Shown here one piece after another: positions 21,598-30,463 of a DNA stretch of 64,000 bases. Numbering within the stretch: position 1 is the first letter of the stretch; each line of letters opens with the position of its first letter. Source of the DNA: CAVPMN01 sp963706425. Its GTDB lineage: Bacteria; Actinomycetota; Acidimicrobiia; Acidimicrobiales; Acidimicrobilacustridaceae. Both the position numbers and the translations under genes were made by a program. The notes under the pieces were generated by a model that was not told where the DNA came from, ran no database searches, and worked only from the letters and a program-made list of their open reading frames with translations. The stretch spans positions 62,001 through 126,000 of the forward strand of contig CAVPMN010000001.1 in NCBI GenBank assembly GCA_963706425.1. The letters are read 5' to 3'.

Positions 21598-22078
21598 ACC
21601 TCGTCCGACCGCTGATCAGCCAACCGCTGATCAGATGGCGGATGCCCTGCTTCTCACGTCTCGGGCGCTCGTTGCGCTGGCGGTGCGCTCCATCGCCGAG
21701 GTGGCCGACGAGGTGACGCTGGCCCAGTTCCGGGCGCTCGTCGTGCTCCAGAGCAGGGGGCCGCAACGGCTGGGGGCCCTCGCCGGCGAGCTCCAGGTGG
21801 TGCCCTCGACCGCCACGCGCATGTGCGATCGCCTGGTCGAAAAGGGACTCATCAGCCGCGCCGCCCGGGCCGGCAACCGACGAGAGGTGCAGCTCGAGAT
21901 CACCGCAGCCGGTAGCGCCATCGTGGGTGAGGTGTCCCGCCGACGGCGCGCCGAGATCCGCCGCATCGTCGACCGCATGGACCCGTCCCTGCACACCGCG
22001 CTCGTCGAGGCGATGGACGAGTTCGGCCGGGCGGCGGGCGAGGTGCCCGAACAGCAGTGGTTCCTGGGTTGGGCCTGA
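21593..22078 (+). CDS. MarR-family transcriptional regulator
   Basis: This 161-residue winged-helix repressor has TLAQFRALVVLQSRGPQRLGALAGEL, then the recognition helix region VVPSTATRMCDRLVEKGLISR, and a wing RAGNRREVQLEITAAG. The N- and C-terminal helices (residues about 15-35 and 125-160) should form the dimer interface. The ATG at 21593 has no clear ribosome-binding site, so a leaderless transcript is possible. It ends one base before the ClC gene, so it probably regulates that transporter, itself and perhaps the divergent DUF2254 gene. The ligand is unknown. Confidence 0.92.
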   Translation: MQPRPTADQPTADQMADALLLTSRALVALAVRSIAEVADEVTLAQFRALVVLQSRGPQRLGALAGELQVVPSTATRMCDRLVEKGLISRAARAGNRREVQLEITAAGSAIVGEVSRRRRAEIRRIVDRMDPSLHTALVEAMDEFGRAAGEVPEQQWFLGWA

Positions 22079-22079
22079 C

Positions 22080-23735
22080 GTGCGCTGGCGTCACCTGCTC
22101 GCGGACACCCTGGGCGTGCGGTCCCAGCGCACCCTTGCGCTCGCAGGCCTCACCGGCGCGGCCACGGGCGTGGGAGTCGCCGCGTTCGAGTGGCTGACCC
22201 GGGAGCAGATCTTCGAGCGCGTGGTGCAGGCCCCCCTCGGCGTGCAAGCGGCGGCCCTCCTCGTCGGGCTGACGATCGCCGGGTTGTCGCTGGCATGGGT
22301 CGCCGGCGGCGCCGCGCCGTCCACGTCCGACGAGTACATCCGCAACTTCCACGAGGCCGACCGCAGTCTTCCCTTGCGACCGTTCGCCGGCCGCATGCTG
22401 GCCGGCATCGCCACACTGGGCGGCGGCGGCGCCATGGGGTTCGAGGGTCCGTCGCTCTACCTCGGTGCCGTCATCGGCTCTGCGCTGCAGTCGCGATGGA
22501 CTCGGATGTTCTCCCGCGACGACTCGAAGGTGCTCATGGTGGCCGGAGCGGCAGCCGGCGTGGCCGCCATCTTCAAGGCCCCTGCGACGGGCGCGGTGTT
22601 CGCACTCGAGGTGCCGTTTCGCGACGACACCGCCCGACGGATGCTGCTGCCGGCGCTGGTCGGCGCGGCGACGGGTTACCTCACGTTCGTCACCCTGCTC
22701 GGCACCACCCCCCTCTTCGAGATCGACGGTTCACCTCCGTTCGACCTGCGCGAGCTCGGGGGCGCGGTCGTGCTCGGCTTGGTGTGCGGCTTCGGTGCGC
22801 GGGGCTTCGCTGCATTCATCCGCGTCACCAAGTCGTTGGCGGGGCGCGGACATCCCGTCGTGCGGGTCGCCGTGGCCGGAGCCGTGCTGATCGCCCTCCT
22901 TCTCATCTCCCAGGCCGTCTTCGGCGAAACCCTTTCAACAGGTTCGGGCTATCGCACGCTCGAGTGGGTGACCGAGAACCACAGCCTGGTGCTCATCCTC
23001 ACCCTGCTTGCCGTTCGCGTCATGGCCACTTCGGCCACGCTGGCCGGTGGTGGCGTCGGCGGGTTGTTCATCCCCCTCGTGGTGGCCGGAGCGCTCGTCG
23101 GCGACGCCACCGCCACCGCGCTCGACGACACGTCGAACCTCTTCCCGCTCATCGGGGTGGCCGCGTTCCTCGGGGCCGGCTATCGCACACCGCTGGCCGG
23201 CGTGATGTTCGTGGCCGAGACCACCGGGCGGCCGGGCTTCATCGTGCCCGGCCTCATCGCCTCGGTGGCGTCTCAGCTGGTGATGGGCAACGCGTCGGTG
23301 TCGCCGTACCAGGCCGCGCGCCGCACCGGACATCTCGAAGGTCGTTTCCGGCTGCCCATCGGCTCGGCGATCAACGCCGACATCCGCACGGTGCCGTCCG
23401 ACGCGACGCTCGAGGAGTTCCACCAGCACCTCCTGCTCACCCGGGTGGTCGATGTGCCCGTGGTCGACGCCGATCGGTACGTCGGCATCATCTCCGTGCA
23501 CGATCTCCAGGCGCTACCGCCGACGGACTGGTCGACAGCCACGGTTGGCCAGCACCTCCACGACGACGGTCCGACCGGCGCGCCCGATTGGACGCTCGAA
23601 CAGGCCATCCGAGCGATGGAGTCCGCCGACGTCGACACGCTGCCGGTGGTCGACGACGGCACCTTCATCGGCATCGTCACCACCGCTGACATCGTCCGAC
23701 TCGACGAGATCCTGGGTGACGACAGAGCCGGCTGA
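22080..23735 (+). CDS. ClC-type chloride channel/antiporter with C-terminal CBS pair
   Basis: This 551-residue protein has a membrane region over residues about 20-415 and two CBS domains over about 425-545 (VPVVDADRYVGIISVHDLQ and LPVVDDGTFIGIVTTADIV). The filter loop reads GAMGFEGPSLYLGA: the gating glutamate of the GxEGP motif is kept, but F replaces the usual K or R. The second-half block TLAGGGVGGLFIPLVVAGALVG is canonical. The usual GSGIP loop is replaced by PSTSDEYIRNF, so anion selectivity may differ from classic ClC. GTG at 22080 starts one base after the MarR stop, implying co-translation and control by that regulator. Confidence 0.92.
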   Translation: MRWRHLLADTLGVRSQRTLALAGLTGAATGVGVAAFEWLTREQIFERVVQAPLGVQAAALLVGLTIAGLSLAWVAGGAAPSTSDEYIRNFHEADRSLPLRPFAGRMLAGIATLGGGGAMGFEGPSLYLGAVIGSALQSRWTRMFSRDDSKVLMVAGAAAGVAAIFKAPATGAVFALEVPFRDDTARRMLLPALVGAATGYLTFVTLLGTTPLFEIDGSPPFDLRELGGAVVLGLVCGFGARGFAAFIRVTKSLAGRGHPVVRVAVAGAVLIALLLISQAVFGETLSTGSGYRTLEWVTENHSLVLILTLLAVRVMATSATLAGGGVGGLFIPLVVAGALVGDATATALDDTSNLFPLIGVAAFLGAGYRTPLAGVMFVAETTGRPGFIVPGLIASVASQLVMGNASVSPYQAARRTGHLEGRFRLPIGSAINADIRTVPSDATLEEFHQHLLLTRVVDVPVVDADRYVGIISVHDLQALPPTDWSTATVGQHLHDDGPTGAPDWTLEQAIRAMESADVDTLPVVDDGTFIGIVTTADIVRLDEILGDDRAG

Positions 23736-23744
23736 CGGCCCTCG

Positions 23745-24593
23745 CTACGCGAGACGCACCAAGCCGACGTGGTCGTCGATATCGAGGTCGCCGTCGGTCG
23801 TGGCCTGCACGTCGGTGGAACGCAGCTCAGCTTCGCCGTCGAGCACGGTGAGAAACGCGGTGTCAGCCGCGTCGCGCCCGGTGGCGATCCGTAGCAGCGA
23901 GGTGCGGGGGGCCAGCCGGGTCGGGTCGAGCACCCACCAGCAACCGTCCACGTGCGCCTCGACCACCGCATGGAAGTCCATCGGAGACAGCCCTGGTGCG
24001 TAGACCGCCACGAGGCGGGAAGGCACGTCGAGGGCCCGCAGCATCGTGATGGCGAGGTGGGCGAAGTCGCGACACACGCCCTGCCCACCGAAGAGGGAGT
24101 CGACGGCGGTGTCGAGCGGTCCGCTCGATCCCTCGACGTAGGTGAGCCGACTGGCCACCCAGTCGCCCACGGCGATCAGCAGCTCGGGACCGGGCCCGAT
24201 GTGGCCGAGCTCATAGGCGGCGAACCCACCCAGACGGTCTGACGGGCAGTAGCGACTCTGGCGGAGATACGTGAGCTGCTCGAGGTCGAGGCCATCCGTG
24301 GTTGCTGGCCCATCGGTCGGAGTGCGACCGAGCGCCGACTGCACGTCGATGGTCAATGCACCCGGAGGACTGCGCAGGACATGCAGCACGCCTCCGTGCT
24401 CAGCATCGAGTCTGCGGACTGGGAGAGGGCGACCGTCGATGGTGACCTCGAACGACTCGCTCAACATCGTTCCGACGGTCGACGCCGGGACGACCTGGAG
24501 CACGATGACCGCGTCGTCCGTCACGTCGAGCGCGAGGTGACAGGCCACATCCCAACGGGGCGTGCTGTCGCGCCGAACGCTCACCGTTCCCAT
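23745..24593 (-). CDS. Transglutaminase-like cysteine protease-fold protein
   Basis: This 282-residue protein has an N-terminal beta-rich region (residues 1-115) and a transglutaminase-like core. The catalytic triad is visible: Cys in GGQGVCRDFAH, His in PMDFHAVVEA and Asp in WWVLDPTRL. Such proteins are common in Actinobacteria and may act as peptidases or amide cross-linkers. No signal peptide is seen, so it should be cytoplasmic. It ends nine bases from the convergent ClC stop. Confidence 0.88.
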   Translation of the reverse strand: MGTVSVRRDSTPRWDVACHLALDVTDDAVIVLQVVPASTVGTMLSESFEVTIDGRPLPVRRLDAEHGGVLHVLRSPPGALTIDVQSALGRTPTDGPATTDGLDLEQLTYLRQSRYCPSDRLGGFAAYELGHIGPGPELLIAVGDWVASRLTYVEGSSGPLDTAVDSLFGGQGVCRDFAHLAITMLRALDVPSRLVAVYAPGLSPMDFHAVVEAHVDGCWWVLDPTRLAPRTSLLRIATGRDAADTAFLTVLDGEAELRSTDVQATTDGDLDIDDHVGLVRLA

Positions 24594-24687
24594 CGGCGCA
24601 GGCTACGGGCGAACGCCGTCGTGTCCTCCTAACCGGCTGGTGATGAACGAGCGGCGTGACGACGACGCCCCCGCCCGGGCGGTGCGC

Positions 24688-25896
24688 CTAGCCGCACACC
24701 CCCGCACCCGACCGCCTGCGGAAGGCAGCCCACCCTGTCAGGGCGCCACCCGTGGCGAGCAGCACGACAGCGAGCCGGATCAGCGTTGTGCTCTCGACGC
24801 CTGTCGCTGGCAGCTGCCCAGCAGCACCGGAGGTTGCCGTCGCTGCTTGCACCTCCGTCGGCGCCGGCGCGACCGGTGTCACCTCGGAGGGTTCGACGGG
24901 TGGGACGGGCGGAGGCGGCTGGGCGGGATCCTGCACCAGAACCACGGTGTGGACACAGCCGTCACGATCGTGGCCGTCTTCGCCCTCGTGGGCGGTCGGA
25001 GCCGCAACGTCCCCCGCGTCGCCGCTCTGGTGATCACCACCATCTTCGTGGTCGCCGCCCCGAGGGCACGTCTCGCGGCCGACGAAGGTGCCGACGGTCA
25101 TGGCCTCGACGGTCCACGTCGCGGGCACGCCGTTGACCGCGACGTCGTAGGTGGCCCGTGGGTTGCCCGGCACCACCAGCCCGGGCTGATCACCGTGCCC
25201 GGGGTTGTCGTACGTGCACTCGAGCAGCGCCGATCCGGAGGTGTAGGCGCAGGTCGCCGTGCCGCGTTGGCTGGTGCCTTCGAGTTGGAACGACGCCTCC
25301 CAGCCGGGGGGCAGAACAGCGATGGGCGCGTCGTCATGGGTCAAACCGTCGTTGGTCCTCCACTGCACCGCCAACAGGATGCGGTGTGGGTTGCCGGACT
25401 GCGGCTCGCCACAGCCCAGCCAATAGATGTTGGAGCCCGCCAGCGTGCCGTTGATCGTCACCCGCACGCGCAGGTGATAGCCGTTGCCGGCACGGGTCAG
25501 TGGCGCCACCAGGTCGTCCAACGGGAAGTCCTGGGTCCAGCTGGAAACGTCGGTCGTGAAGCTCTCACTGACGAGGTCGAGTGGGCTTCCCTCGGGGACG
25601 GCAGGCGGCACCGCCGTGATCCTGACGTCGATGTCGGTCGACGGATCAGGGCTCTCGGGCAGCCCCGCCACGGCAATGGCGATGCTGCAGCCCTCGATCT
25701 TGCCGCCCTCCTCCCCGCTCATCGGAACGCCGTTCACGTCGACAGTCACGCCGGGTGGCGGGTCGGGCACCTCATGCTCGTCGGCGGCCGCGCCCACGAC
25801 CAACAATGGGGAGAGCACTGCCACCAGGCCGAGAACCACCACTGCTGCGCCGACTCGGCCAGCCGCACGCTTCGTATCCTTCGAGTTCTTCGTCAT
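24688..25896 (-). CDS. Exported surface protein with LPATG-type sorting signal
   Basis: This 402-residue secreted protein starts at ATG 25896 behind GGTGAGGAG. The signal peptide is at about residues 10-38 (basic start, then VVVLGLVAVLSPLLVVGAAA). The mature part is beta-rich with paired cysteines and no recognised domain. From about residue 285 it becomes acidic and His-rich, then Pro/Val-rich (PPPPVPPVEPSEVTPVAP). The C-terminus is a textbook sorting signal: LPATG at about residue 362, a hydrophobic span and FRRR, so a sortase would link it to the wall. No sortase gene is in the window. The function of the beta-rich region is unknown. It follows the LLDTR-repeat gene on the same strand. Confidence 0.82.
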   Translation of the reverse strand: MTKNSKDTKRAAGRVGAAVVVLGLVAVLSPLLVVGAAADEHEVPDPPPGVTVDVNGVPMSGEEGGKIEGCSIAIAVAGLPESPDPSTDIDVRITAVPPAVPEGSPLDLVSESFTTDVSSWTQDFPLDDLVAPLTRAGNGYHLRVRVTINGTLAGSNIYWLGCGEPQSGNPHRILLAVQWRTNDGLTHDDAPIAVLPPGWEASFQLEGTSQRGTATCAYTSGSALLECTYDNPGHGDQPGLVVPGNPRATYDVAVNGVPATWTVEAMTVGTFVGRETCPRGGDHEDGGDHQSGDAGDVAAPTAHEGEDGHDRDGCVHTVVLVQDPAQPPPPVPPVEPSEVTPVAPAPTEVQAATATSGAAGQLPATGVESTTLIRLAVVLLATGGALTGWAAFRRRSGAGVCG

Positions 25897-25979
25897 GGAG
25901 TTGCTCCTCACCTCTGCTCGAGCCACCGCCCGAGCTCGACCACCAGGGCCGGCTCGAGCGATGGAGTGCATTGCCTGTG

Positions 25980-28454
25980 CTACGACCGCGTCCTGGTGAA
26001 CACCGCGGGCTCGGTGCTCAACTCGCCGGGCGTCTCTTCGCTCTCCGCCCGATCGTTGGCCAGGTTCCCGTTCGAGGTGAAGAGGACCAGGTTCCCGTCG
26101 GCCGTGATCACGACGTCGGTGCCGTTCTTCTGAGCAACGACCTCGCCGGTGTTCCCGTCGACCCGCGTGCCGGTGGCCTCGCTGCCGCCGGTCGTCTCGT
26201 CGACGACGCTGACCCGCTCGGTGACCGGGTTGGGAGCGAGCTTGCGGATGAAGGCGTCCATCACACCGTTCGTGTCCGCAGGGGTGAGGGTGGACGACAG
26301 CGACTGGAACGCCACATGGCCACCGTCGGCGCTGACCGCCGGGCCCCCACCACCCTCGGACACCTGGGTGCCGGAGAACCAACCGGTCACGTCGACCACC
26401 ACATGGGTGGAGCCGGCGCTGTTGAACAGACTGATCATGCCGTCAGCGCCCACCTGCACGAGCACCTCGTTCGCCACGGTTCGTCCGGGCAGGAAGTTGA
26501 GGTTCGATGCCAGCGGACGGGTCACACCGGTCGGGAAGACCGTGAGGTGTCCCGACGTCGTGGGCTGCGTGACGGTGACGTTCAGTGCGACCGTCACCAC
26601 GCCGTCGGTCGGCACGCCGCCCTCACCCAGGACGGCGAGGTCAAGGGTCTGGCCTGGACCGACCGGGACGCCTGACGTGCGGGTGTCGAGCAGTCGCGAT
26701 GGGGTGAGGGCATGGAAGCCGCCCTGCTCGAGGCCGGCGTCGAACCAACCATTGAGGTCGACGATCAGCTCCGTGCTCCCGTTGTTGTTGTAGATGGAGA
26801 CCATGCCGTCGGCGCCCACCTTCACGATCACCATGTTGGGCCGAGTCTCGCCCGGGATGATGTTGAGGTTCGATGCCAACGGACGAGCCTCGCCCGTCGG
26901 GTAGGCCGTCAGATAGCTCGACGCAGTCACCTCAGTGGCGGTCAGATTGAAGGCCACCGCCGTCGCGTCGGCGGGCACCCCTGCGACGTCGGCCACCTGG
27001 AGATCGATCGACTCTCCCGGCCCGATCGGCAGACCACCTTCCCGCGTGTCGAGCAGGCGGGTGGGCTGGGTGCTGATGAAACCACCGCCGGATGCGATCG
27101 AGGCGTCGTCGTACCATCCGTCCAGGTCGACCACGACATGGGAGTCGCCGCTGCTGTTGTAGATCGTCACCTTGCCGGCCGCTCCGAGCTTGACGGTTGC
27201 CGCGTTCGCCCGCGTCTCGCCCGCCCTGAAGTTGAGCGTCGAGGCCAGGGGGCGGGCCTCGCCCGTCGGGTAGATCGTGAGGTGACCCGAGGTGGTGGGC
27301 TGGGTCACCGTCAGGTTCAGCGCGGCGCCCGCTGCCGTGACGGGCACGCCGTTGCCGCCGCCGACCTCGATCTCGACTGTCTCACCGGGGCCGACCGGGA
27401 TCCCGGCCGTGCGGGTATCGAGGAGGCGAACCGGGCTCACCGGGTGGAAGGCGCCGAACTGGGCGAACGGGGTCCGCTCGCTCACACGGTCGGTGTCACC
27501 CGTCACCATGTCGTGCACGAACGCATCCGTACGACCGTTGGTGTCGGCCGGCACGAGGTTGGTGGCGTCGGATTCGAACGCCACCTGCCTGCCGTCGGCG
27601 CTGATCGTGGGCCCGAACTCGAGTCCGCTGGCGGCGTTGCCGAGCACGCCCTCGCTGTCGACGCTGGCCGGTTCGGTGCTGTTGGCCTGGGTGTCGCGCA
27701 CCCAGATCTGAGAGGTGGTGGTCTCCTCTTCCTCTTCAGCGGTCGGTGCGAATCCTGCGGGGCCGAGAAGATCCGCCTCCGAGACGAAGGCCACGTATCT
27801 GCCGTCCGCACTGAGGCTCGGCTTGATCGCATTGCCCGGCTGGGCGGCTCCCGAGTTGTCGACACTCACCATCTCGGTCGTGTTGGCCTGCCGATCGCGC
27901 AGGTAGACCTTGGTCGGCCCGCCGCTCGACGGCGGCGGAGTGTCCGGGTCGAGGTTCGATGCGGTGGACTGGAAACCGACGAACCGGCCGTCGGCGCTCA
28001 GGGCTGGAAAGTCGCTCAGGCCGTTCGCGGACTGCCCGTTGGCGGCGACGCTGGCCAACTCGGGCGTTCCGGGGCTGGCCGGGTTGGACACGTCCAGCAC
28101 CCAGACCGATCGGTTGCTGCCGTAACGCACATAGGCCACGGTGTCGCCGTCAGCACTGATGGCCGGGTTGAAGTCCGATCCGGTGGTGATGTGGTAGGTC
28201 TGGTCGGTCGTTCGATCCACGAGCCAGACACCGAAGTTGCCTGTCCCGCGCCCCACCATCACCGCCCTCGTGCCGTCGGGCGTGACGGCGGGAAGCTCCA
28301 CAGCTCCTGTGCCCGCGTCGATGCTCGTGCGGATGGTCGACGGCCCAACGGCGCCGGCGGGCACGGCGAGCGACGTGACCAGCAGCGCCAACCCTCCCAC
28401 CACCACCCCGGTTGCCCGTTCGATGTTGCGTCGATTCGTGCGCCAGGTTCTCAT
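25980..28454 (-). CDS. Secreted beta-propeller protein interrupted by three LLDTR repeats
   Basis: This 824-residue exported protein has a signal peptide at residues about 15-40 (GVVVGGLALLVTSLAVPAGA). WD40/TolB-like PD40 blades follow, each marked by SADG (PAISADGDTVAYV, PALSADGRFVGFQ, PSLSADGRYVAFV, PTISADGRQVAFE). About residues 330-690 are three tandem repeats of about 115 residues, each opening with RLLDTR and closing with VVVDLDGW or a variant. A further blade then follows (PAVSADGGHVAFQ), and a last VVITADGNLVLFTS near the C-terminus. The repeats thus sit inside the propeller. It has no membrane anchor. The start ATG 28454 follows AGAGGAAGG. It probably binds an extracellular ligand or polymer; no catalytic motif is seen. 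Confidence 0.8.
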   Translation of the reverse strand: MRTWRTNRRNIERATGVVVGGLALLVTSLAVPAGAVGPSTIRTSIDAGTGAVELPAVTPDGTRAVMVGRGTGNFGVWLVDRTTDQTYHITTGSDFNPAISADGDTVAYVRYGSNRSVWVLDVSNPASPGTPELASVAANGQSANGLSDFPALSADGRFVGFQSTASNLDPDTPPPSSGGPTKVYLRDRQANTTEMVSVDNSGAAQPGNAIKPSLSADGRYVAFVSEADLLGPAGFAPTAEEEEETTTSQIWVRDTQANSTEPASVDSEGVLGNAASGLEFGPTISADGRQVAFESDATNLVPADTNGRTDAFVHDMVTGDTDRVSERTPFAQFGAFHPVSPVRLLDTRTAGIPVGPGETVEIEVGGGNGVPVTAAGAALNLTVTQPTTSGHLTIYPTGEARPLASTLNFRAGETRANAATVKLGAAGKVTIYNSSGDSHVVVDLDGWYDDASIASGGGFISTQPTRLLDTREGGLPIGPGESIDLQVADVAGVPADATAVAFNLTATEVTASSYLTAYPTGEARPLASNLNIIPGETRPNMVIVKVGADGMVSIYNNNGSTELIVDLNGWFDAGLEQGGFHALTPSRLLDTRTSGVPVGPGQTLDLAVLGEGGVPTDGVVTVALNVTVTQPTTSGHLTVFPTGVTRPLASNLNFLPGRTVANEVLVQVGADGMISLFNSAGSTHVVVDVTGWFSGTQVSEGGGGPAVSADGGHVAFQSLSSTLTPADTNGVMDAFIRKLAPNPVTERVSVVDETTGGSEATGTRVDGNTGEVVAQKNGTDVVITADGNLVLFTSNGNLANDRAESEETPGELSTEPAVFTRTRS
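26375..27470 (-). repeat. Three coding tandem repeats (LLDTR repeats)
   Basis: Units lie at about 27100-27470, 26735-27085 and 26375-26725. They share RLLDTR, GxPxGPGExxxL, GVPxxA, SxYLTxYPTGEARPLASxLN, GxxGxVxIYNxxGSxxVVDxxGWF. The match extends to the DNA, as seen in the blocks around the YPTG and PLAS codons. Confidence 0.8.
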
Positions 28455-28547
28455 GTCGGCCTTCCTCTTGATCAGGGCCACCGCTCAGCCGCGAATGGGA
28501 TCTGTGTCGAGGATGTCCCCCGGTCAGGCCAGACCGACCGGCCGAAA

Positions 28548-28587
28548 GTCCCTAAATGGGTCACGGACGTCCCAACGATGGGTCACG
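28548..28587. promoter_or_regulatory. Tandem operator-like repeats upstream of the LLDTR gene
   Basis: Two imperfect direct repeats, GTCCC-TAA-ATGGGTCACG (28548-28565) and GTCCC-AACG-ATGGGTCACG (28569-28587), have centres about 21-22 bases apart, two turns of the helix. They lie 95-135 bases upstream of the start of the minus-strand secreted protein, a plausible place for an activator or repressor. Confidence 0.4.
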
Positions 28588-28673
28588 CCGTCGGAACGCG
28601 CGTCAAAGCCGCCCTGGACTACGGGTCGGTGCGGCGGCCAGGCGGGCGCAGTGACGGCCCCCTCGGTTGAACG

Positions 28674-29084
28674 TCAGCCCGGTCGAGGTACTTCGGCGGG
28701 CCGGGACGCCTCTGCCCGCCAGTCGAGCCGGGGAACATCGCTCCACAAGCGTTCGAGGTCGTAGAACCGCCGTGACTCGGCCATGAACACGTGCACCACG
28801 AAGTCCCCGTAGTCGATGAGGACCCACTCGCGGGCGTCGAGACCCTCCACCCGCAGCGGCCGTGGGCCGCCTGCCTCGGCGACCTGCAACTCGATCTCCT
28901 CGACGATCGCCTTGACCTGGCGAGGATTGCGACCCGACGTCACCACGAACCAGGACGTGAGACCCAGCACCTCGCCCACGTCGAGCACGACGGTGTCGTC
29001 GTCGGTCTTCGAATCGGCGGCGACGGCCGCGGTGACGACCCACTCCTCGACCGACCCACGCAGGGCTGGCGCCGGCTCAGCCAC
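28674..29084 (-). CDS. rsfS: Ribosomal silencing factor RsfS
   Basis: This 136-residue protein of the RsfS/Iojap family binds ribosomal protein uL14 on the 50S subunit and blocks subunit joining under starvation. Conserved features are VVLDVGEVLGLTSWFVVTSG, RQVKAIVEEIE and the family core WVLIDYGDFVVHVFMAESRRFYDLERLW. The GTG start at 29084 overlaps the end of the LCP-type gene by eight bases. The nadD-LCP-rsfS order is typical of Actinobacteria. Confidence 0.95.
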   Translation of the reverse strand: MAEPAPALRGSVEEWVVTAAVAADSKTDDDTVVLDVGEVLGLTSWFVVTSGRNPRQVKAIVEEIELQVAEAGGPRPLRVEGLDAREWVLIDYGDFVVHVFMAESRRFYDLERLWSDVPRLDWRAEASRPAEVPRPG

Positions 29085-30420
29085 CTGCGCCCACCTGTGA
29101 CGTGTTCACGTTCGGCGTGAGCGGCCCGAGGCCGGCATCTTGCGGGTCGGCCGCGTAGTCCTCGCCCAGGACGATGGTGATGTCGACCGCCACGTTGATC
29201 TCGTCGCTCTTCACCAGCTCGCCCACACCGAGCGCGTCACGCAGAGCCTCGGCCCGGGCGCGCACGGCCTCGTCGTAGTAGGTGAGCGTCGTGGTGCCCA
29301 CGCCGAACTCGGGCGCGTTGCCCACCTTGTTGATCTGCCCTCCGTTCGCAGCCAGGAGCGCGGCCGCCCCCAACCCGTGGTCGAGCTGACCGGTGCCGTC
29401 GAGCACGCGTAGACGAGCCCGCTTGCCCTCGGGGCCCGCCGGGAACGGAACCAGCTGCGACATGAGCAGTGGCACCTCGTCGGGCCGGGGCTCGTAGACC
29501 TCGCCCGAGCCGTCGGGCATCGGCAGGATGATCACGGGCAGGTCGGTGACCAGGGTGTCGCCCCGAGCCAGGGTGCGCACGAAACGACCCAGACCCGACT
29601 CGACCTCGCCGGGCACGATGCCCTGGGCACCCGGGTCGACACCTACGGCGTCGAGCCAGGCCTGCCAGAACGACGAGACCCGCACCATGCGCGACAGATC
29701 GTTCTGGCCGGCGCCCTGCGTCTCGAGGAAGGTGGACACCTCGGTCGCTTCGAGGTCGATCTCGCCCCGTGGGAACAGCGTCTCGCCGGCGGAGGGCCCC
29801 GTCGTCGCCACCACCGCGTCTGCGTTGTCGACCGACAGCGGCGACACGGGGGCGACGAGGTCGGTCCACTCGGCGGCGGTCACGGTGCGGATCTCGGGCA
29901 CTCCGATGCCGAGGATGCCCTGCAAGCCCTCTTTGACCACTTCGGGGCCCTGCGTCTGGTAGACGACGTTGAGCGGGATGTTGCCGATGTTGGGCACACC
30001 CATCACCGTGCCGGACGGGAACACCACCACGCCCCCCGAGCCCTCCGCCGTGAGGGTGAGCACGGCGATGTGGTCGAGCTCGCCCGCCTCGTCGAGCACG
30101 GCAAGCGCCAGCACCGGCGTGGGGTCGACCGTGGCCTCCCAGCCCGGCGCAGCCGGGTCGGTGATGACCTTCACCTCGCGACCCTCGTTGCTCCCGAGAA
30201 CGACCTGCGCGCCCGCCCACCACAACGCCGGGATGGCGAGCACCAGCAACGTGAGCGCGATCGGGAATCCCCAACGCCACCACCGACTGCTGCGAGGCCG
30301 GCGGCCCGTGGGAGGTGCACCTGCCCCGTCGGTCTGGGACGCCGACTCCGGCGACCCGGTCACCTCGTCAGCGGCGGTGGTCGACGGCGGAGACGCCGGC
30401 GGCTCGGTGGTCGCGGTCAC
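29077..30420 (-). CDS. LCP-like (LytR-CpsA-Psr) membrane protein with LytR C-terminal domain
   Basis: This 447-residue protein has a Pro/Ser/Thr-rich cytoplasmic N-terminus of about 45 residues, one membrane helix (GFPIALTLLVLAIPALWWAG) and a large extracellular part. The first extracellular half resembles an LCP domain (LALAVLDEAGELDHIAVLTL, VVFPSGTVMG). The last 110 residues match a LytR_C domain (ARLRVLDGTGQLDHGLGAAALLAANGGQI, NVAVDITIVLGEDY). LCP enzymes transfer glycopolymers to peptidoglycan. Here the arginines that usually bind the lipid pyrophosphate are not evident, so activity is uncertain. The GTG start at 30420 has AGGAGG six bases upstream. Confidence 0.82.
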   Translation of the reverse strand: MTATTEPPASPPSTTAADEVTGSPESASQTDGAGAPPTGRRPRSSRWWRWGFPIALTLLVLAIPALWWAGAQVVLGSNEGREVKVITDPAAPGWEATVDPTPVLALAVLDEAGELDHIAVLTLTAEGSGGVVVFPSGTVMGVPNIGNIPLNVVYQTQGPEVVKEGLQGILGIGVPEIRTVTAAEWTDLVAPVSPLSVDNADAVVATTGPSAGETLFPRGEIDLEATEVSTFLETQGAGQNDLSRMVRVSSFWQAWLDAVGVDPGAQGIVPGEVESGLGRFVRTLARGDTLVTDLPVIILPMPDGSGEVYEPRPDEVPLLMSQLVPFPAGPEGKRARLRVLDGTGQLDHGLGAAALLAANGGQINKVGNAPEFGVGTTTLTYYDEAVRARAEALRDALGVGELVKSDEINVAVDITIVLGEDYAADPQDAGLGPLTPNVNTSQVGAGG

Positions 30421-30463
30421 TCGGTGCCTCCTGGCACTCGCGCCCGACCTCGCCCTACCCGCG

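Noticed and set aside
24671..24682. CCGCCCGGGCGG as a terminator
   Set aside because: A plain self-complementary GC stretch without loop or U-tract, common by chance at this GC content.
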